From contig NZ_NWTI01000011.1 of assembly GCF_002531575.1 (NCBI RefSeq), positions 1 to 64,000 on the forward strand: DNA of 64,000 nucleotides. The letters run 5' to 3'. Made by a program: the position numbers and the translations under genes. Of the stretch, positions 32,693-40,025 are shown in pieces. Below the pieces are notes generated by a model. That model did no database searches. It had not been told where the DNA came from and saw only the letters and a list, made by a program, of their open reading frames with translations. Position 1 is the first letter of the stretch. Every line of letters begins with the position of its first letter. Origin of the DNA: Bradyrhizobium sp. Y36 (GTDB lineage: Bacteria; Pseudomonadota; Alphaproteobacteria; Rhizobiales; Xanthobacteraceae).

Positions 32693-32736
32693 TTGCGTTT
32701 ACTTTGCATCGCTATATACTTTGCGATACAAAGTAT
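32693..32736 (+). promoter_or_regulatory. Sigma-70-type promoter with overlapping dyad operator
   Basis: A -35-like TTGCGT (32693-32698) and -10-like TATACT (32715-32720) are 16 bases apart. The dyad ATACTTTG-CGATA-CAAAGTAT (32716-32736) overlaps the -10 and the expected start site. An extra half-site ACTTTG begins at 32701. A repressor bound to the dyad would block transcription of the membrane protein-regulator operon. The same ACTTTG-N5-CAAAGT dyad recurs at 33784. Confidence 0.65.
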
Positions 32737-32781
32737 CGGGACGAGCAATCCCGGAAATGCGCTCGGAGCGAGGTTCTGGCG

Positions 32782-33399
32782 TTGCGCGATCTCGACAAGG
32801 CACTGGCCGACATCGTGGCGATCCGCAGTCAGATCGCGGCCGGTACCGCGTTCCGCGGCTACGGCCCGGCGACGATGATCGCGACCGCCGCGGTCGCATT
32901 GCTCACCGCAATCCTGCAATTCTGGCTATTGGGCGATCCCACCGGCGAGCCGCTCGGCTTCTTTATCGGCTGGTTCATCGCCGCTGCGCTCTCCGTCCTG
33001 ATGATCGGAATTGAGATGCGTGCGCGCTCGCACCGCCATCATTCGGGTCTGGCGGATGCCATGATCCATCAGGCGGTCGAGCAATTCCTGCCCGCCGGCG
33101 TTGCCGGCGTGTTGCTTGCGGTGGTGATGTGGAAGTTCGCGAGCGAGACGTTATGGCTGTTGCCGGGCCTGTGGCAGATCCTGGTGTCGATCGGCATTTT
33201 TGCATCCGTCCGCTCGCTGCCCCGCACCGTCGCGCTCGCCGGTGCCTGGTATTTCGTGTCCGGATTCGCCGTGGTCGTGCTTGCGAGCCAGACCCACACG
33301 CTGTCGCCATGGACCATGGGGCTACCCTTCGTGATCGGGCAATCGGTGATGGCGGCCATTCTGCATTTCGCGTCCGGAGACCATGATGTCGAAGACTGA
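32782..33399 (+). CDS. Integral membrane protein coupled to a winged-helix regulator
   Basis: A 205-residue protein with a short charged N-terminus (LRDLDKALADIVAIRSQIAAG) and about six hydrophobic segments, including MIATAAVALLTAILQFWLL, LGFFIGWFIAAALSVLMIG, VAGVLLAVVMWKF, LVSIGIFASV, VALAGAWYFVSGFAVVVLA and FVIGQSVMAAILHF. I know this arrangement (small membrane protein beside a small HTH protein) but not a named family. The start is probably TTG at 32782 with GGAGCGAGG upstream; a farther upstream ATG in frame would precede the promoter. The 3-prime end overlaps the regulator gene by 17 bases. Confidence 0.62.
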   Translation: MRDLDKALADIVAIRSQIAAGTAFRGYGPATMIATAAVALLTAILQFWLLGDPTGEPLGFFIGWFIAAALSVLMIGIEMRARSHRHHSGLADAMIHQAVEQFLPAGVAGVLLAVVMWKFASETLWLLPGLWQILVSIGIFASVRSLPRTVALAGAWYFVSGFAVVVLASQTHTLSPWTMGLPFVIGQSVMAAILHFASGDHDVED

Positions 33400-33760
33400 C
33401 AGCGCACCCTTCTCCTACGAAGGGCTCGACCGCGTGATCCACGAGAAGGCGAGGCTCGGGCTCCTGACCTCGCTGATGGCGCATCCCAAGGGATTGGCAT
33501 TCGCCGATCTCAAGCAGCTCTGCGGTCTCACCGACGGCAATCTCAGCCGGCATCTTGCCGTGCTCCAGGAGGCCGGCCTCGTCGACGTGACCAAGGGCTA
33601 CGAGGGCAATCGCCCGCACACCACGTGCCGTCTCACCAAGACCGGCCGCCGCCGTTTCCTCGACTATCTCGCCGTGCTCGAGCGCCTGGTGCGCGACGCC
33701 GCCAAGGCCGCCGGCCGCGAGGCGCCGCCGCTCGGCCGCCTCGGCATCCTCTCGACCTGA
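33383..33760 (+). CDS. Winged-helix transcriptional regulator (HTH_34/ArsR-like)
   Basis: A 125-residue DNA-binding protein of the small MarR/ArsR-like winged-helix type. The recognition region is FADLKQLCGLTDGNLSRHL (about 40-58), preceded by LGLLTSLMAHPKG and followed by LQEAGLVDVTKGYEGNRPHTTCRLTKTGRRR, the wing. It has no effector domain. It starts (ATG 33383 or 33386) inside the end of the membrane protein gene, so the pair is co-translated. It is the best candidate to bind the ACTTTG-N5-CAAAGT dyads that flank the pair. Confidence 0.82.
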   Translation: MMSKTDSAPFSYEGLDRVIHEKARLGLLTSLMAHPKGLAFADLKQLCGLTDGNLSRHLAVLQEAGLVDVTKGYEGNRPHTTCRLTKTGRRRFLDYLAVLERLVRDAAKAAGREAPPLGRLGILST

Positions 33761-33783
33761 TCTTCCCCTTTTTTTGACCGGAG

Positions 33784-33800
33784 ACTTTGCAATGCAAAGT
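33784..33800 (+). promoter_or_regulatory. Second ACTTTG-N5-CAAAGT dyad, over the prenyltransferase start codon
   Basis: The 17-base dyad reads ACTTTG-CAATG-CAAAGT and is palindromic except for its central base. The ATG of the cis-prenyltransferase (33792-33794) is inside it. Arms and spacing are the same as in the dyad at 32718-32734. It may be an operator for a promoter between 33700 and 33790, or a local roadblock. Confidence 0.65.
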
Positions 33801-34529
33801 GATGCATCCCGCAACGAAAAGCTTCATGTCGGCATCATCATGGACGGCAACGGGCGATGGGCGACGCGGCGCGGCCTGTCGCGCGTGCGTGGCCACGAGG
33901 CCGGCGTCGAAACCATTCGCCGCATCGTCGAGGCCGCGCCAAAACAGGGCATCGGCACGCTGACGCTCTACGCCTTCTCCACCGACAATTGGCGAAGGCC
34001 GAAGACCGAGGTCGCGGCGCTGATGACCCTGCTTCGCTTTTACCTCGCGAATGAAGTCCAGAGCCTGGTCAAGAACGGTGTGCGCCTCACCGTGATCGGC
34101 CGCCGCGACCGCCTGCCTGAAGGCATCGCCACGGCGATCTCGCGCGCCGAGGAGGCGACCGCCGATGGTGCCACGCTGCACCTGCGGATCGCGGTCGACT
34201 ATTCCGCGCGCGACGCCATCCTCAATGCTGCGGCGAAGGCGGCGGCGTTGACCAGCATCACCCGCGAAGCCTTCTCGCAGCTCGTCACCGGCGAAGCCGG
34301 CCTGCGCGACGTCGACCTCATCATCCGCACCTCGGGCGAGAAGCGGCTGTCGGACTTCCTGCTCTGGGAGGGCGCCTATGCCGAGCTGCACTTCACCGAG
34401 CGGATGTGGCCCGAGTTCGACGCGAGCGATCTCGCCGCGGCGCTGGCCTCCTTCCATGGCCGCGAGCGCCGCTTCGGCGGCCTTCAGGCGATCATGCCCG
34501 AGGAGGTGCCGTCGCTCTCGCGTGTGTGA
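33792..34529 (+). CDS. uppS: Cis-prenyltransferase (undecaprenyl diphosphate synthase family)
   Basis: The 245-residue enzyme condenses isopentenyl diphosphate units in cis onto an allylic primer. Signatures are IIMDGNGRWATRRG with the catalytic Asp18, GHEAGVETIRRIV, LYAFSTDNWRRP (the STENW-like motif), and RTSGEKRLSDFLLWEGAYAEL followed by the Mg-binding Glu region ELHFTERMWPEF. It is outside the usual uppS-cdsA-dxr context, so it may be an additional copy making a special polyprenyl carrier. ATG at 33792 has GGAG nine bases upstream and lies within a dyad operator. It is 31 bases after the regulator gene. Confidence 0.9.
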   Translation: MQSDASRNEKLHVGIIMDGNGRWATRRGLSRVRGHEAGVETIRRIVEAAPKQGIGTLTLYAFSTDNWRRPKTEVAALMTLLRFYLANEVQSLVKNGVRLTVIGRRDRLPEGIATAISRAEEATADGATLHLRIAVDYSARDAILNAAAKAAALTSITREAFSQLVTGEAGLRDVDLIIRTSGEKRLSDFLLWEGAYAELHFTERMWPEFDASDLAAALASFHGRERRFGGLQAIMPEEVPSLSRV

Positions 34530-34651
34530 CGCGCGGCACACGAAAACGCCTTGTTCGTTTTCATCCGCATGATTGGCAGACGCGTCCAAGCGGATGGAGC
34601 GCTGCCTCGGCTAGGTCTGCAAGTCCCAGCAACCTGCCGAAAGCATCACGC

Positions 34652-35188
34652 ATGTCACAGCTGTTTCCGGGAGCGGTCGTCGAGCCGGTCGAACTGGCCG
34701 ACGCGAAGGGCATGGTCTGCATCAGGACCGCCGGCGCATCCGACGTGGAGAATCTGTCGGTCTATTTCACCGCCCTTTCCACGACGTCACGCAACAAGCG
34801 GTTCAGCGGCGCGCGATCTGATCCCGGCGTGATTGCGGCCGAATGCATCGCCAGGAGCATCGACCTCGACAACTTCACCTTGCTCGCCGAACTCAGGGAG
34901 GACGGGCAGGGCAGGATCATCGGCGAAGCGCTCTATGCCTACGACGCGAGGGCCCGGCATGGCGAATTCGCCATCTCGATTGCCGATGCCTTCCAGCGCA
35001 AGGGCCTTGGTCTTCAGATGATGACGGCGATGGAAACGCGTGCGCTCGATCTCGGGCACGAGATGATTGCCGCCGAGACGGCGCGCACCAATGCCGAAAT
35101 GCGCGGCCTCGCCAAGAAGGCGGGCTTCAACGACACCGGGCTCGGAGACTGGCAATCGGTCCACCTCGCCAAGCGCCTGTCGCGCTAG
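34652..35188 (+). CDS. GNAT family N-acetyltransferase
   Basis: A 178-residue protein with a GNAT fold: IRTAGASDVENLSVYFTAL near the start, ARARHGEFAISIADAFQRKGLG with the acetyl-CoA binding Q/RxxGxG/A-like motif (QRKGLGLQM) near 122-130, and AETARTNAEMRGLAKKAGF near the C-terminus. The opening residues resemble acetyltransferase domains linked to bacterial lysine acetylation, but the substrate is unknown. It lies 122 bases downstream of the prenyltransferase gene and may share its transcript. Confidence 0.87.
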   Translation: MSQLFPGAVVEPVELADAKGMVCIRTAGASDVENLSVYFTALSTTSRNKRFSGARSDPGVIAAECIARSIDLDNFTLLAELREDGQGRIIGEALYAYDARARHGEFAISIADAFQRKGLGLQMMTAMETRALDLGHEMIAAETARTNAEMRGLAKKAGFNDTGLGDWQSVHLAKRLSR

Positions 35189-35309
35189 TTAGCCCGCGCT
35201 GGCGGGCGCAGATGGCCCCCGGCTGGGCCGGGCGGTCACGCCAGCACCAGGGCTGGACTGGATCGACGAATTCTGATGTCGTGGCGGGCGCTCAACCGCT
35301 TGTGTCCGC

Positions 35310-35996
35310 ATGCCCTCCTTCAAGACCATTCGTGCCCGTGCCGAGAAGCGCAAGGGCGGGGCCAAGGCCCTGGAAAAGCTGATGCCGGCAAAGCCAGATC
35401 TGAAACGGCTTGCGAAGCTCGGCGACGACCGCGTCCTCGCGGAGATGACGAAGCGGGTGTTCTGCGCCGGCTTCGCCTGGAGCGTGATCGATTCGAAATG
35501 GGATGGCTTTGAAGAGGCTTTCCTGCATTTCCAGCCGGCGAAGCTCAGCTTCCAGCCCGAGGACTATTGGGAAGGCCTGTTGCGCGATGTGCGTATCGTG
35601 CGCAACGGCGCCAAGATCATGTCGGTGCGGGACAATGCCGGCTTCGTGCAGGAGATCGCGAAGGAGCACGGCAGCTTCGGCAAGTTTCTGGCGAAATGGC
35701 CCTCGTCCAACGAGATCGGCCTGCTCGATCTCCTGACCAAGCGCGGCAGCCGGCTTGGTGGCAACACCGGGCAGATGCTGCTGCGATTCCTCGGGTGGGA
35801 CGGTTTCGTGACGTCCGGGGACGTGGTGGTTTGCCTGCGCGATGCCGGTCTCGACATTGCCGAGGAGGTCAAGTCGAAGGGTGATCTTGCCAAGGTGCAG
35901 GCGCAGTTCAACGCCTGGGCCGAGGAGACCGGTTTGCCCTATACCTATCTGTCACGGATCTGCGCGCTGTCGGTCGGCGAGAACCGCAGCGAATAA
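35310..35996 (+). CDS. DNA-3-methyladenine glycosylase I-like protein
   Basis: A 228-residue protein related to the Tag family of helix-hairpin-helix base-excision glycosylases (adenine alkylation repair). Matching segments are MTKRVFCAGFAWSVIDSKWD, the EEAFLHFQPAKLSFQPEDY stretch, RDVRIVRNGAKIMSVRDNA and GGNTGQMLLRFLGWDGF. The N-terminal Cys/His and C-terminal His/Cys zinc ligands of E. coli Tag are not evident, so it belongs to the zinc-free branch. It starts with ATG at 35310 without a clear ribosome-binding site. It is followed 25 bases later by a DUF1330 gene. Confidence 0.8.
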   Translation: MPSFKTIRARAEKRKGGAKALEKLMPAKPDLKRLAKLGDDRVLAEMTKRVFCAGFAWSVIDSKWDGFEEAFLHFQPAKLSFQPEDYWEGLLRDVRIVRNGAKIMSVRDNAGFVQEIAKEHGSFGKFLAKWPSSNEIGLLDLLTKRGSRLGGNTGQMLLRFLGWDGFVTSGDVVVCLRDAGLDIAEEVKSKGDLAKVQAQFNAWAEETGLPYTYLSRICALSVGENRSE

Positions 35997-36021
35997 CACA
36001 TACGACAACCAGGGGAAGAAC

Positions 36022-36315
36022 ATGGCCAAAGCCTATTGGGTTGCGACTTATCGCGCGATCAAGAACCCCGATGCGATGGCGGCCTATGCCAAGGTGTCGC
36101 GCCAGGCCATCGAAGCGGCGGGTGGCCGCGTCGTCGCGCGCGGCATGCCCGCGGCCGTCTTCGAGCTCGGCCAGATGGAGCGCGTCGTTCTCATCGAGTT
36201 CGACAGCGTCGCGAGCGCCAAGGCGGCATATGAGAGCCCGGCCTACAAGGCCGCGCACGACCTGCTCGGTGATGGCGCGGATCGCGATATCCGGATCGTC
36301 GAAGCTGTCGATTAG
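36022..36315 (+). CDS. DUF1330 domain protein
   Basis: A 97-residue ferredoxin-like alpha/beta protein of the DUF1330 family (dimeric alpha-beta barrel group). Typical segments are AYWVATYRAIKNPDAMAAYA at the start, GGRVVARG in the middle and the ERVVLIEFDSVASAKAAYES-type strand-helix followed by SPAYKAAHDLL. Function unknown. ATG at 36022 has AGGGGAAG upstream. It probably forms an operon with the Tag-like gene 25 bases upstream. Confidence 0.87.
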   Translation: MAKAYWVATYRAIKNPDAMAAYAKVSRQAIEAAGGRVVARGMPAAVFELGQMERVVLIEFDSVASAKAAYESPAYKAAHDLLGDGADRDIRIVEAVD

Positions 36316-36406
36316 CGGACTCGGTCGGCGAATCGTGTGCATCTTGTGGCGATCTCTTGCCGCGCGCGCGGCGGATGGAACGCGCGATCACGAAAAACAT
36401 TTCACC

Positions 36407-36431
36407 GGAACATTCGTACGCAGCACCCGTT
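36407..36431 (+). promoter_or_regulatory. Candidate EcfG (general stress response) promoter
   Basis: GGAAC (36407-36411), 16 bases, CGTT (36428-36431). This equals the -35/-10 consensus of the alphaproteobacterial general stress sigma factor EcfG (GGAAC-N16-17-CGTT). It lies about 90 bases upstream of the 97-residue gene on the same strand. Confidence 0.7.
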
Positions 36432-36518
36432 CGGGAGTCTGAGCCAGGCGACATCGGCGCAGGGAGCGCCTGCTTTGGCTCAACTCACTGAAACCGACGT
36501 GACAGAACGGAGCAGCTC

Positions 36519-36812
36519 ATGAAGCTCACATCCGACCAGGTGAAGCAGACCGTCAATCAACTCGGCGCTCAGGTGCTGCCCGATGAGCATCCCGCCATGC
36601 CCCAGCTCAACAGCATGTTCGGCGAACACACGTTCTTCGTCGACGAGATGGGCCTCAAGGTGCTCGAGCCCACGGCCTCGCTGGCGGCCGATCGTCAGAG
36701 CGGCGAAGTCGTCAGCCTCGCCGATTGGGGCGATTCCGAGCTGACGCGCCTGATGGCGCACGAGCCCGAGCCGACCGGCGTCATCGTGGTGTTCGAGCAC
36801 ATGAGGCATTGA
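36519..36812 (+). CDS. Conserved 97-residue protein, probably stress-induced
   Basis: A small acidic protein that I do not recognise. It has no signal peptide or membrane segment. Visible segments are QVKQTVNQLGAQVLPDEHPA, MPQLNSMFGEHTFFVDEMGLKVLEP and GVIVVFEHMRH at the C-terminus. ATG at 36519 has GGAG eight bases upstream. The only clue to its role is the EcfG-type promoter in front, which suggests induction by general stress or in stationary phase. It is a single gene facing dinB. Confidence 0.72.
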   Translation: MKLTSDQVKQTVNQLGAQVLPDEHPAMPQLNSMFGEHTFFVDEMGLKVLEPTASLAADRQSGEVVSLADWGDSELTRLMAHEPEPTGVIVVFEHMRH

Positions 36813-36935
36813 ACGGCCGGGCTGAACGATTCCTGGCGGTGGCGGGTTGGAAAATTCCGCCGCCGTCTATCACGGGTTCGGAGCCGGGTTGCCGAAGGGG
36901 ATGCCGCCGTTCGCGGAGGGCATCTCCAATCCGGC

Positions 36936-38036
36936 TCAAATGCCCAGCGTCAGCTGCGGCTCCGCATCGTCCCCGGCCTGAAGGGCGGACAGCGAGACCC
37001 CGAGCAGCCTGACGCGCTTGGGCAGCGGCATCTCGACCTCGAGCAGGCCGCAGGCCAGCCGCCCCAGATCGTCGCGGGTCGCGACCGCCGCGGCGGCGGA
37101 TCTGCTGCGCGTGATGATCTCGAAATCGGCGAACTTGATCTTCAGCGTGACGGTGCGGCCGCGATTGCCGGTGGCCTCGCAATGGCGCCAGACCTTGTCG
37201 ACGAGAGGTCCGAGCTCGGCGGCCAGCGCGCCATATTCGGCAAGGTCGGTCGAGAAGGTGGTCTCAGCGCCGATCGACTTGCGGATCCGGTTGGCCCGGA
37301 CCGGCCGTTCGTCGACGCCGCGCGAGATCCAATAGTAATAGGCGCCGGACTTGCCGAAATTCGCGTTCATGAACTCCAGCGTCTGATTGCGGATGTCGAG
37401 GCCGGTGAACAGGCCGAGCGCGTTCATCTTCGCGGCCGTGGCCGGGCCGATGCCGTGGAACTTGCCGACGGGCAGCGTTTCGACGAAGGCCGCGCCCATT
37501 CCGGGGGCGATCACGACCTGACCGTTCGGCTTGCGATGATCGGAGGCGAGCTTTGCCAGAAACTTGTTGTAGGAAACGCCCGCCGACGCGTTGAGACCGG
37601 TCTCGGCCTTGATCTTCTCGCGGATGCGCAGGGCAATGTCCCGCGCCAGCGGGATGCCTTGCAAATTCTCCGTGACGTCGAGATAGGCCTCGTCCAGCGA
37701 CAACGGCTCGATGATCGCCGTGTGCTCGGCAAAGATGTCGCGGATCTGCCGGGAGATCGCCTTGTAGACCTCGAAGCGCGCCTTGACGAAGATCAGGCCG
37801 GGACATTGCCGCTTCGCCGTCACCGACGGCATGGCGGAGCGAACACCGAACTTGCGCGCTTCGTAGCTCGCGGCCGCGACGACGCCGCGCTCGGCCGAGC
37901 CTCCGACCGCAACCGGCTTTCCGCGCAGCTCCGGATTGTCGCGTTGCTCCACCGACGCATAGAAGGCATCCATGTCGATATGGATGATCTTGCGGAAAGG
38001 CGGGGCTTCGCCGATCACAGTGTCGGATTCGCTCAT
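36936..38036 (-). CDS. dinB: DNA polymerase IV (Y-family)
   Basis: The 366-residue translesion polymerase bypasses damaged bases. The active site is formed by IIHIDMDAFYASVEQ (first carboxylate) and LSLDEAYLDVTENLQG (second pair), with YNKFLAKLASDHRKP between palm and thumb. The helix-hairpin-helix GKFHGIGPATAAKMNALG follows, then the little-finger domain. The extreme C-terminus QLTLGI fits a sliding-clamp binding motif. ATG at 38036 is used; a TTG 15 bases upstream is less likely. It is divergent from tspO, with 43 bases between the starts, so the promoters overlap. Confidence 0.93.
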   Translation of the reverse strand: MSESDTVIGEAPPFRKIIHIDMDAFYASVEQRDNPELRGKPVAVGGSAERGVVAAASYEARKFGVRSAMPSVTAKRQCPGLIFVKARFEVYKAISRQIRDIFAEHTAIIEPLSLDEAYLDVTENLQGIPLARDIALRIREKIKAETGLNASAGVSYNKFLAKLASDHRKPNGQVVIAPGMGAAFVETLPVGKFHGIGPATAAKMNALGLFTGLDIRNQTLEFMNANFGKSGAYYYWISRGVDERPVRANRIRKSIGAETTFSTDLAEYGALAAELGPLVDKVWRHCEATGNRGRTVTLKIKFADFEIITRSRSAAAAVATRDDLGRLACGLLEVEMPLPKRVRLLGVSLSALQAGDDAEPQLTLGI

Positions 38037-38079
38037 GGAAAGATGATACAATTGCGTAATGATATGCGCGAGGTGAGGG

Positions 38080-38523
38080 ATGTTTCAGCTGTTGGGCTTC
38101 GTGGTGGGCGTGGTCGGTATCGGATGGTTGATCGGTGCGACCAATCTTCCTGGCGCGTGGTATGCCGGCCTCGCCAAGCCGGATTTCGTGCCGCCCAACT
38201 GGGCATTCCCGGTGGCCTGGACCATCCTTTACATCATGATCGCCATCGCGGGCTGGCGGACCTTTCGCCGCGAGCCGTCAGGCAAGGCCATGCTGGCCTG
38301 GGCTGCGCAACTCGCGCTGAACTTCGCCTGGTCGCCGGTCATGTTCACGATGCACCAGATCGGCGCCGCGCTCGTCGTCCTCGTCGGCATGTTCGTCGCG
38401 ATCGCGAGCTACATCGGCATCGAGGCATCACGAGACAGGCTGGCCGCCGCATTGTTCGTGCCCTACGCAGCCTGGGTCGCGTTTGCCGGCGTGCTCAATG
38501 CGGCCATCTGGCGTTTGAATTGA
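38080..38523 (+). CDS. tspO: TspO/MBR family tryptophan-rich membrane protein
   Basis: A 147-residue inner-membrane protein with five transmembrane helices. The signatures are WYAGLAKPDFVPPNWAFPVA after TM1, AAQLALNFAWSPVMF in TM3 and PYAAWVAFAGVLNAAIWRLN in TM5. TspO binds porphyrins and related tetrapyrroles and influences their export or oxidation; in photosynthetic Alphaproteobacteria it modulates pigment genes. ATG at 38080 has a GAGGTGAGGG element directly upstream. Confidence 0.93.
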   Translation: MFQLLGFVVGVVGIGWLIGATNLPGAWYAGLAKPDFVPPNWAFPVAWTILYIMIAIAGWRTFRREPSGKAMLAWAAQLALNFAWSPVMFTMHQIGAALVVLVGMFVAIASYIGIEASRDRLAAALFVPYAAWVAFAGVLNAAIWRLN

Positions 38524-38617
38524 GACATCCGGTCTCGACCAGTTCAAAGAGCAATCTCAGGCTTGTGAGTGGCAAGCATGGTCACGCGGCCTAATATGAG
38601 CTCGCGGAGGACAGCCC

Positions 38618-38827
38618 ATGCAATACAGCTCCGAGCTCATTCAGACGATGCGTCAAGCGCTGGAGACGGTGATGGCGAGCGTACCGGCCCATCAATCGGT
38701 GTTCGGCCTGAAAGCAGCCGTAGCCGAATGCATCCTGAACGCCGCCGCGCACGGCCAGACGTCATATGACGGATTGGTTTCGTCGGCCTCCGACCAGATC
38801 CAGGCGATTGTCGCGATGCTGACGTGA
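38618..38827 (+). CDS. Small conserved protein, unknown function
   Basis: A 69-residue, mostly helical protein (MQYSSELIQTMRQALETVM, FGLKAAVAECILNAAAHGQ, a C-terminal DQIQAIVAML). No motif or localisation signal is visible. ATG at 38618 has GGAGG eight bases upstream, a good ribosome site that supports the call. It has no partner gene. Confidence 0.6.
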   Translation: MQYSSELIQTMRQALETVMASVPAHQSVFGLKAAVAECILNAAAHGQTSYDGLVSSASDQIQAIVAMLT

Positions 38828-38941
38828 GCTCGGCCTGCAAGGGCGACAAGATTAGCGCCGCGCCAAGCGATGATGAGAACTACGTCTACGCCATAGCCCT
38901 CCTTTAAGCTGCTTCGAATGCTCTAGAACCCGCTGAGCGGG

Positions 38942-39892
38942 TCACCGTTTGGATGCGCGGGCGCCAGCCTTTCGCCGTTCGTCGGCGCAAGCCTCGCGGA
39001 TCATCCCGCGCAACCACCGATGGGCAGGATCGGCCTCGAGACGGGGATGCCAGGCGAGTGACACCGCGAGCGCGTCGGTCGTCACCGGCAGTTCGAAACT
39101 GCGAAGACCGGCGCGCGCCCGTTCCGTGAGACGGGCCGGGACGGCGGCCACATGGTCGGAGGTTCTGATGATTGCCAGTGCGTCGGCGAAATTCGCCACC
39201 GCGATCGACACGAAGCGCGTGAGGCCCTGCGCCGTCAGCGCCTCGTCGATCGGACCGGAGAAGCGTCCGCGGCGTGAGACCGAGACATGCGGGAAGGCGG
39301 CGAAGCTCTCGGGCGTGACGCCGTCCGTCAGCGGATGGCCGGGACGCACCACGCCGACGAAGCGATCATGGAACAGTGCCTGTAGTCGAATTTCCGGTCC
39401 CATGGCGCCGATGACGCCGATATCGGCATCGACACGGCCCTCCCGCAAGGCCTCGACATCTTCTTTGTCCTGATGGGCGAAACGCAGCCGAACCTGCGGC
39501 GCCTGTCGGGCAGCGAGCGACGCCAAGGCCGCCCCGAAGGTGCCGACGAAGCCGTCATTGGCACGAATGACAAAGCTCCGGTCCAGCCGGGCGAGATCGA
39601 GCTCGTCCTCGCCGCGGACCAGCGCCTCGGCCTCCATCACGAGGCCGTGCAAACGTTCACGCAGCGCTTCAGCCCGCGGCGTCGAAACCAGCCCGCGTCC
39701 GGCACGCACGAGAATCGGATCGCCGAAGAGATGCCGGATACGCGAGAGCTGACGGCTCATGGCCGGTGCGGACAGGTTCAGCCGCTGTGACGCCCCCACG
39801 ACGCTGCCTTCCGAGAGCAGGGCATCTAGGGTTACCAGCAAATTCATGTCGAGTGGCGGGACAGGGCGCTTGGCTGCGGATTTGAGGGGCAT
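38942..39892 (-). CDS. LysR family transcriptional regulator
   Basis: A 316-residue regulator. The N-terminal winged HTH is LLVTLDALLSEGSVVGASQRLNLSAPAMSRQLSRIR (about 19-54), followed by the linker GDPILVRAGRGLVSTPRA of the NodD-like subgroup. A periplasmic-binding-like effector domain follows (DRSFVIRANDGFVGTFG onward). It is transcribed divergently from the MFS exporter gene with 133 bases between the starts. The shared region holds a TTGCA/TGCAA dyad, so it most likely controls the MFS-siderophore protein operon and itself. Confidence 0.92.
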   Translation of the reverse strand: MPLKSAAKRPVPPLDMNLLVTLDALLSEGSVVGASQRLNLSAPAMSRQLSRIRHLFGDPILVRAGRGLVSTPRAEALRERLHGLVMEAEALVRGEDELDLARLDRSFVIRANDGFVGTFGAALASLAARQAPQVRLRFAHQDKEDVEALREGRVDADIGVIGAMGPEIRLQALFHDRFVGVVRPGHPLTDGVTPESFAAFPHVSVSRRGRFSGPIDEALTAQGLTRFVSIAVANFADALAIIRTSDHVAAVPARLTERARAGLRSFELPVTTDALAVSLAWHPRLEADPAHRWLRGMIREACADERRKAGARASKR

Positions 39893-39920
39893 GATGGCCG
39901 GCGCTCATTCGTGCTTCTGA

Positions 39921-39957
39921 TGCAATCATATAATAGCGTCATTGCACTGTATGCAAT
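39921..39957. promoter_or_regulatory. LysR-type operator between divergent lysR and MFS genes
   Basis: ATTGCA-CTGTA-TGCAAT (39941-39957) is a perfect six-base-arm dyad containing a T-N11-A core (TGCACTGTATGCA), the LysR-type box. Another TGCAAT at 39921-39926 pairs with ATTGCA at 39941 in a wider dyad. It lies 69 bases from the MFS start and 49 from the LysR start. Confidence 0.6.
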
Positions 39958-40025
39958 ATGGGGCCGGCACTATCGAAGGATGAACCCAACCCTCCCGGAA
40001 GGGACATCTTCGATTGGACCCCGAT

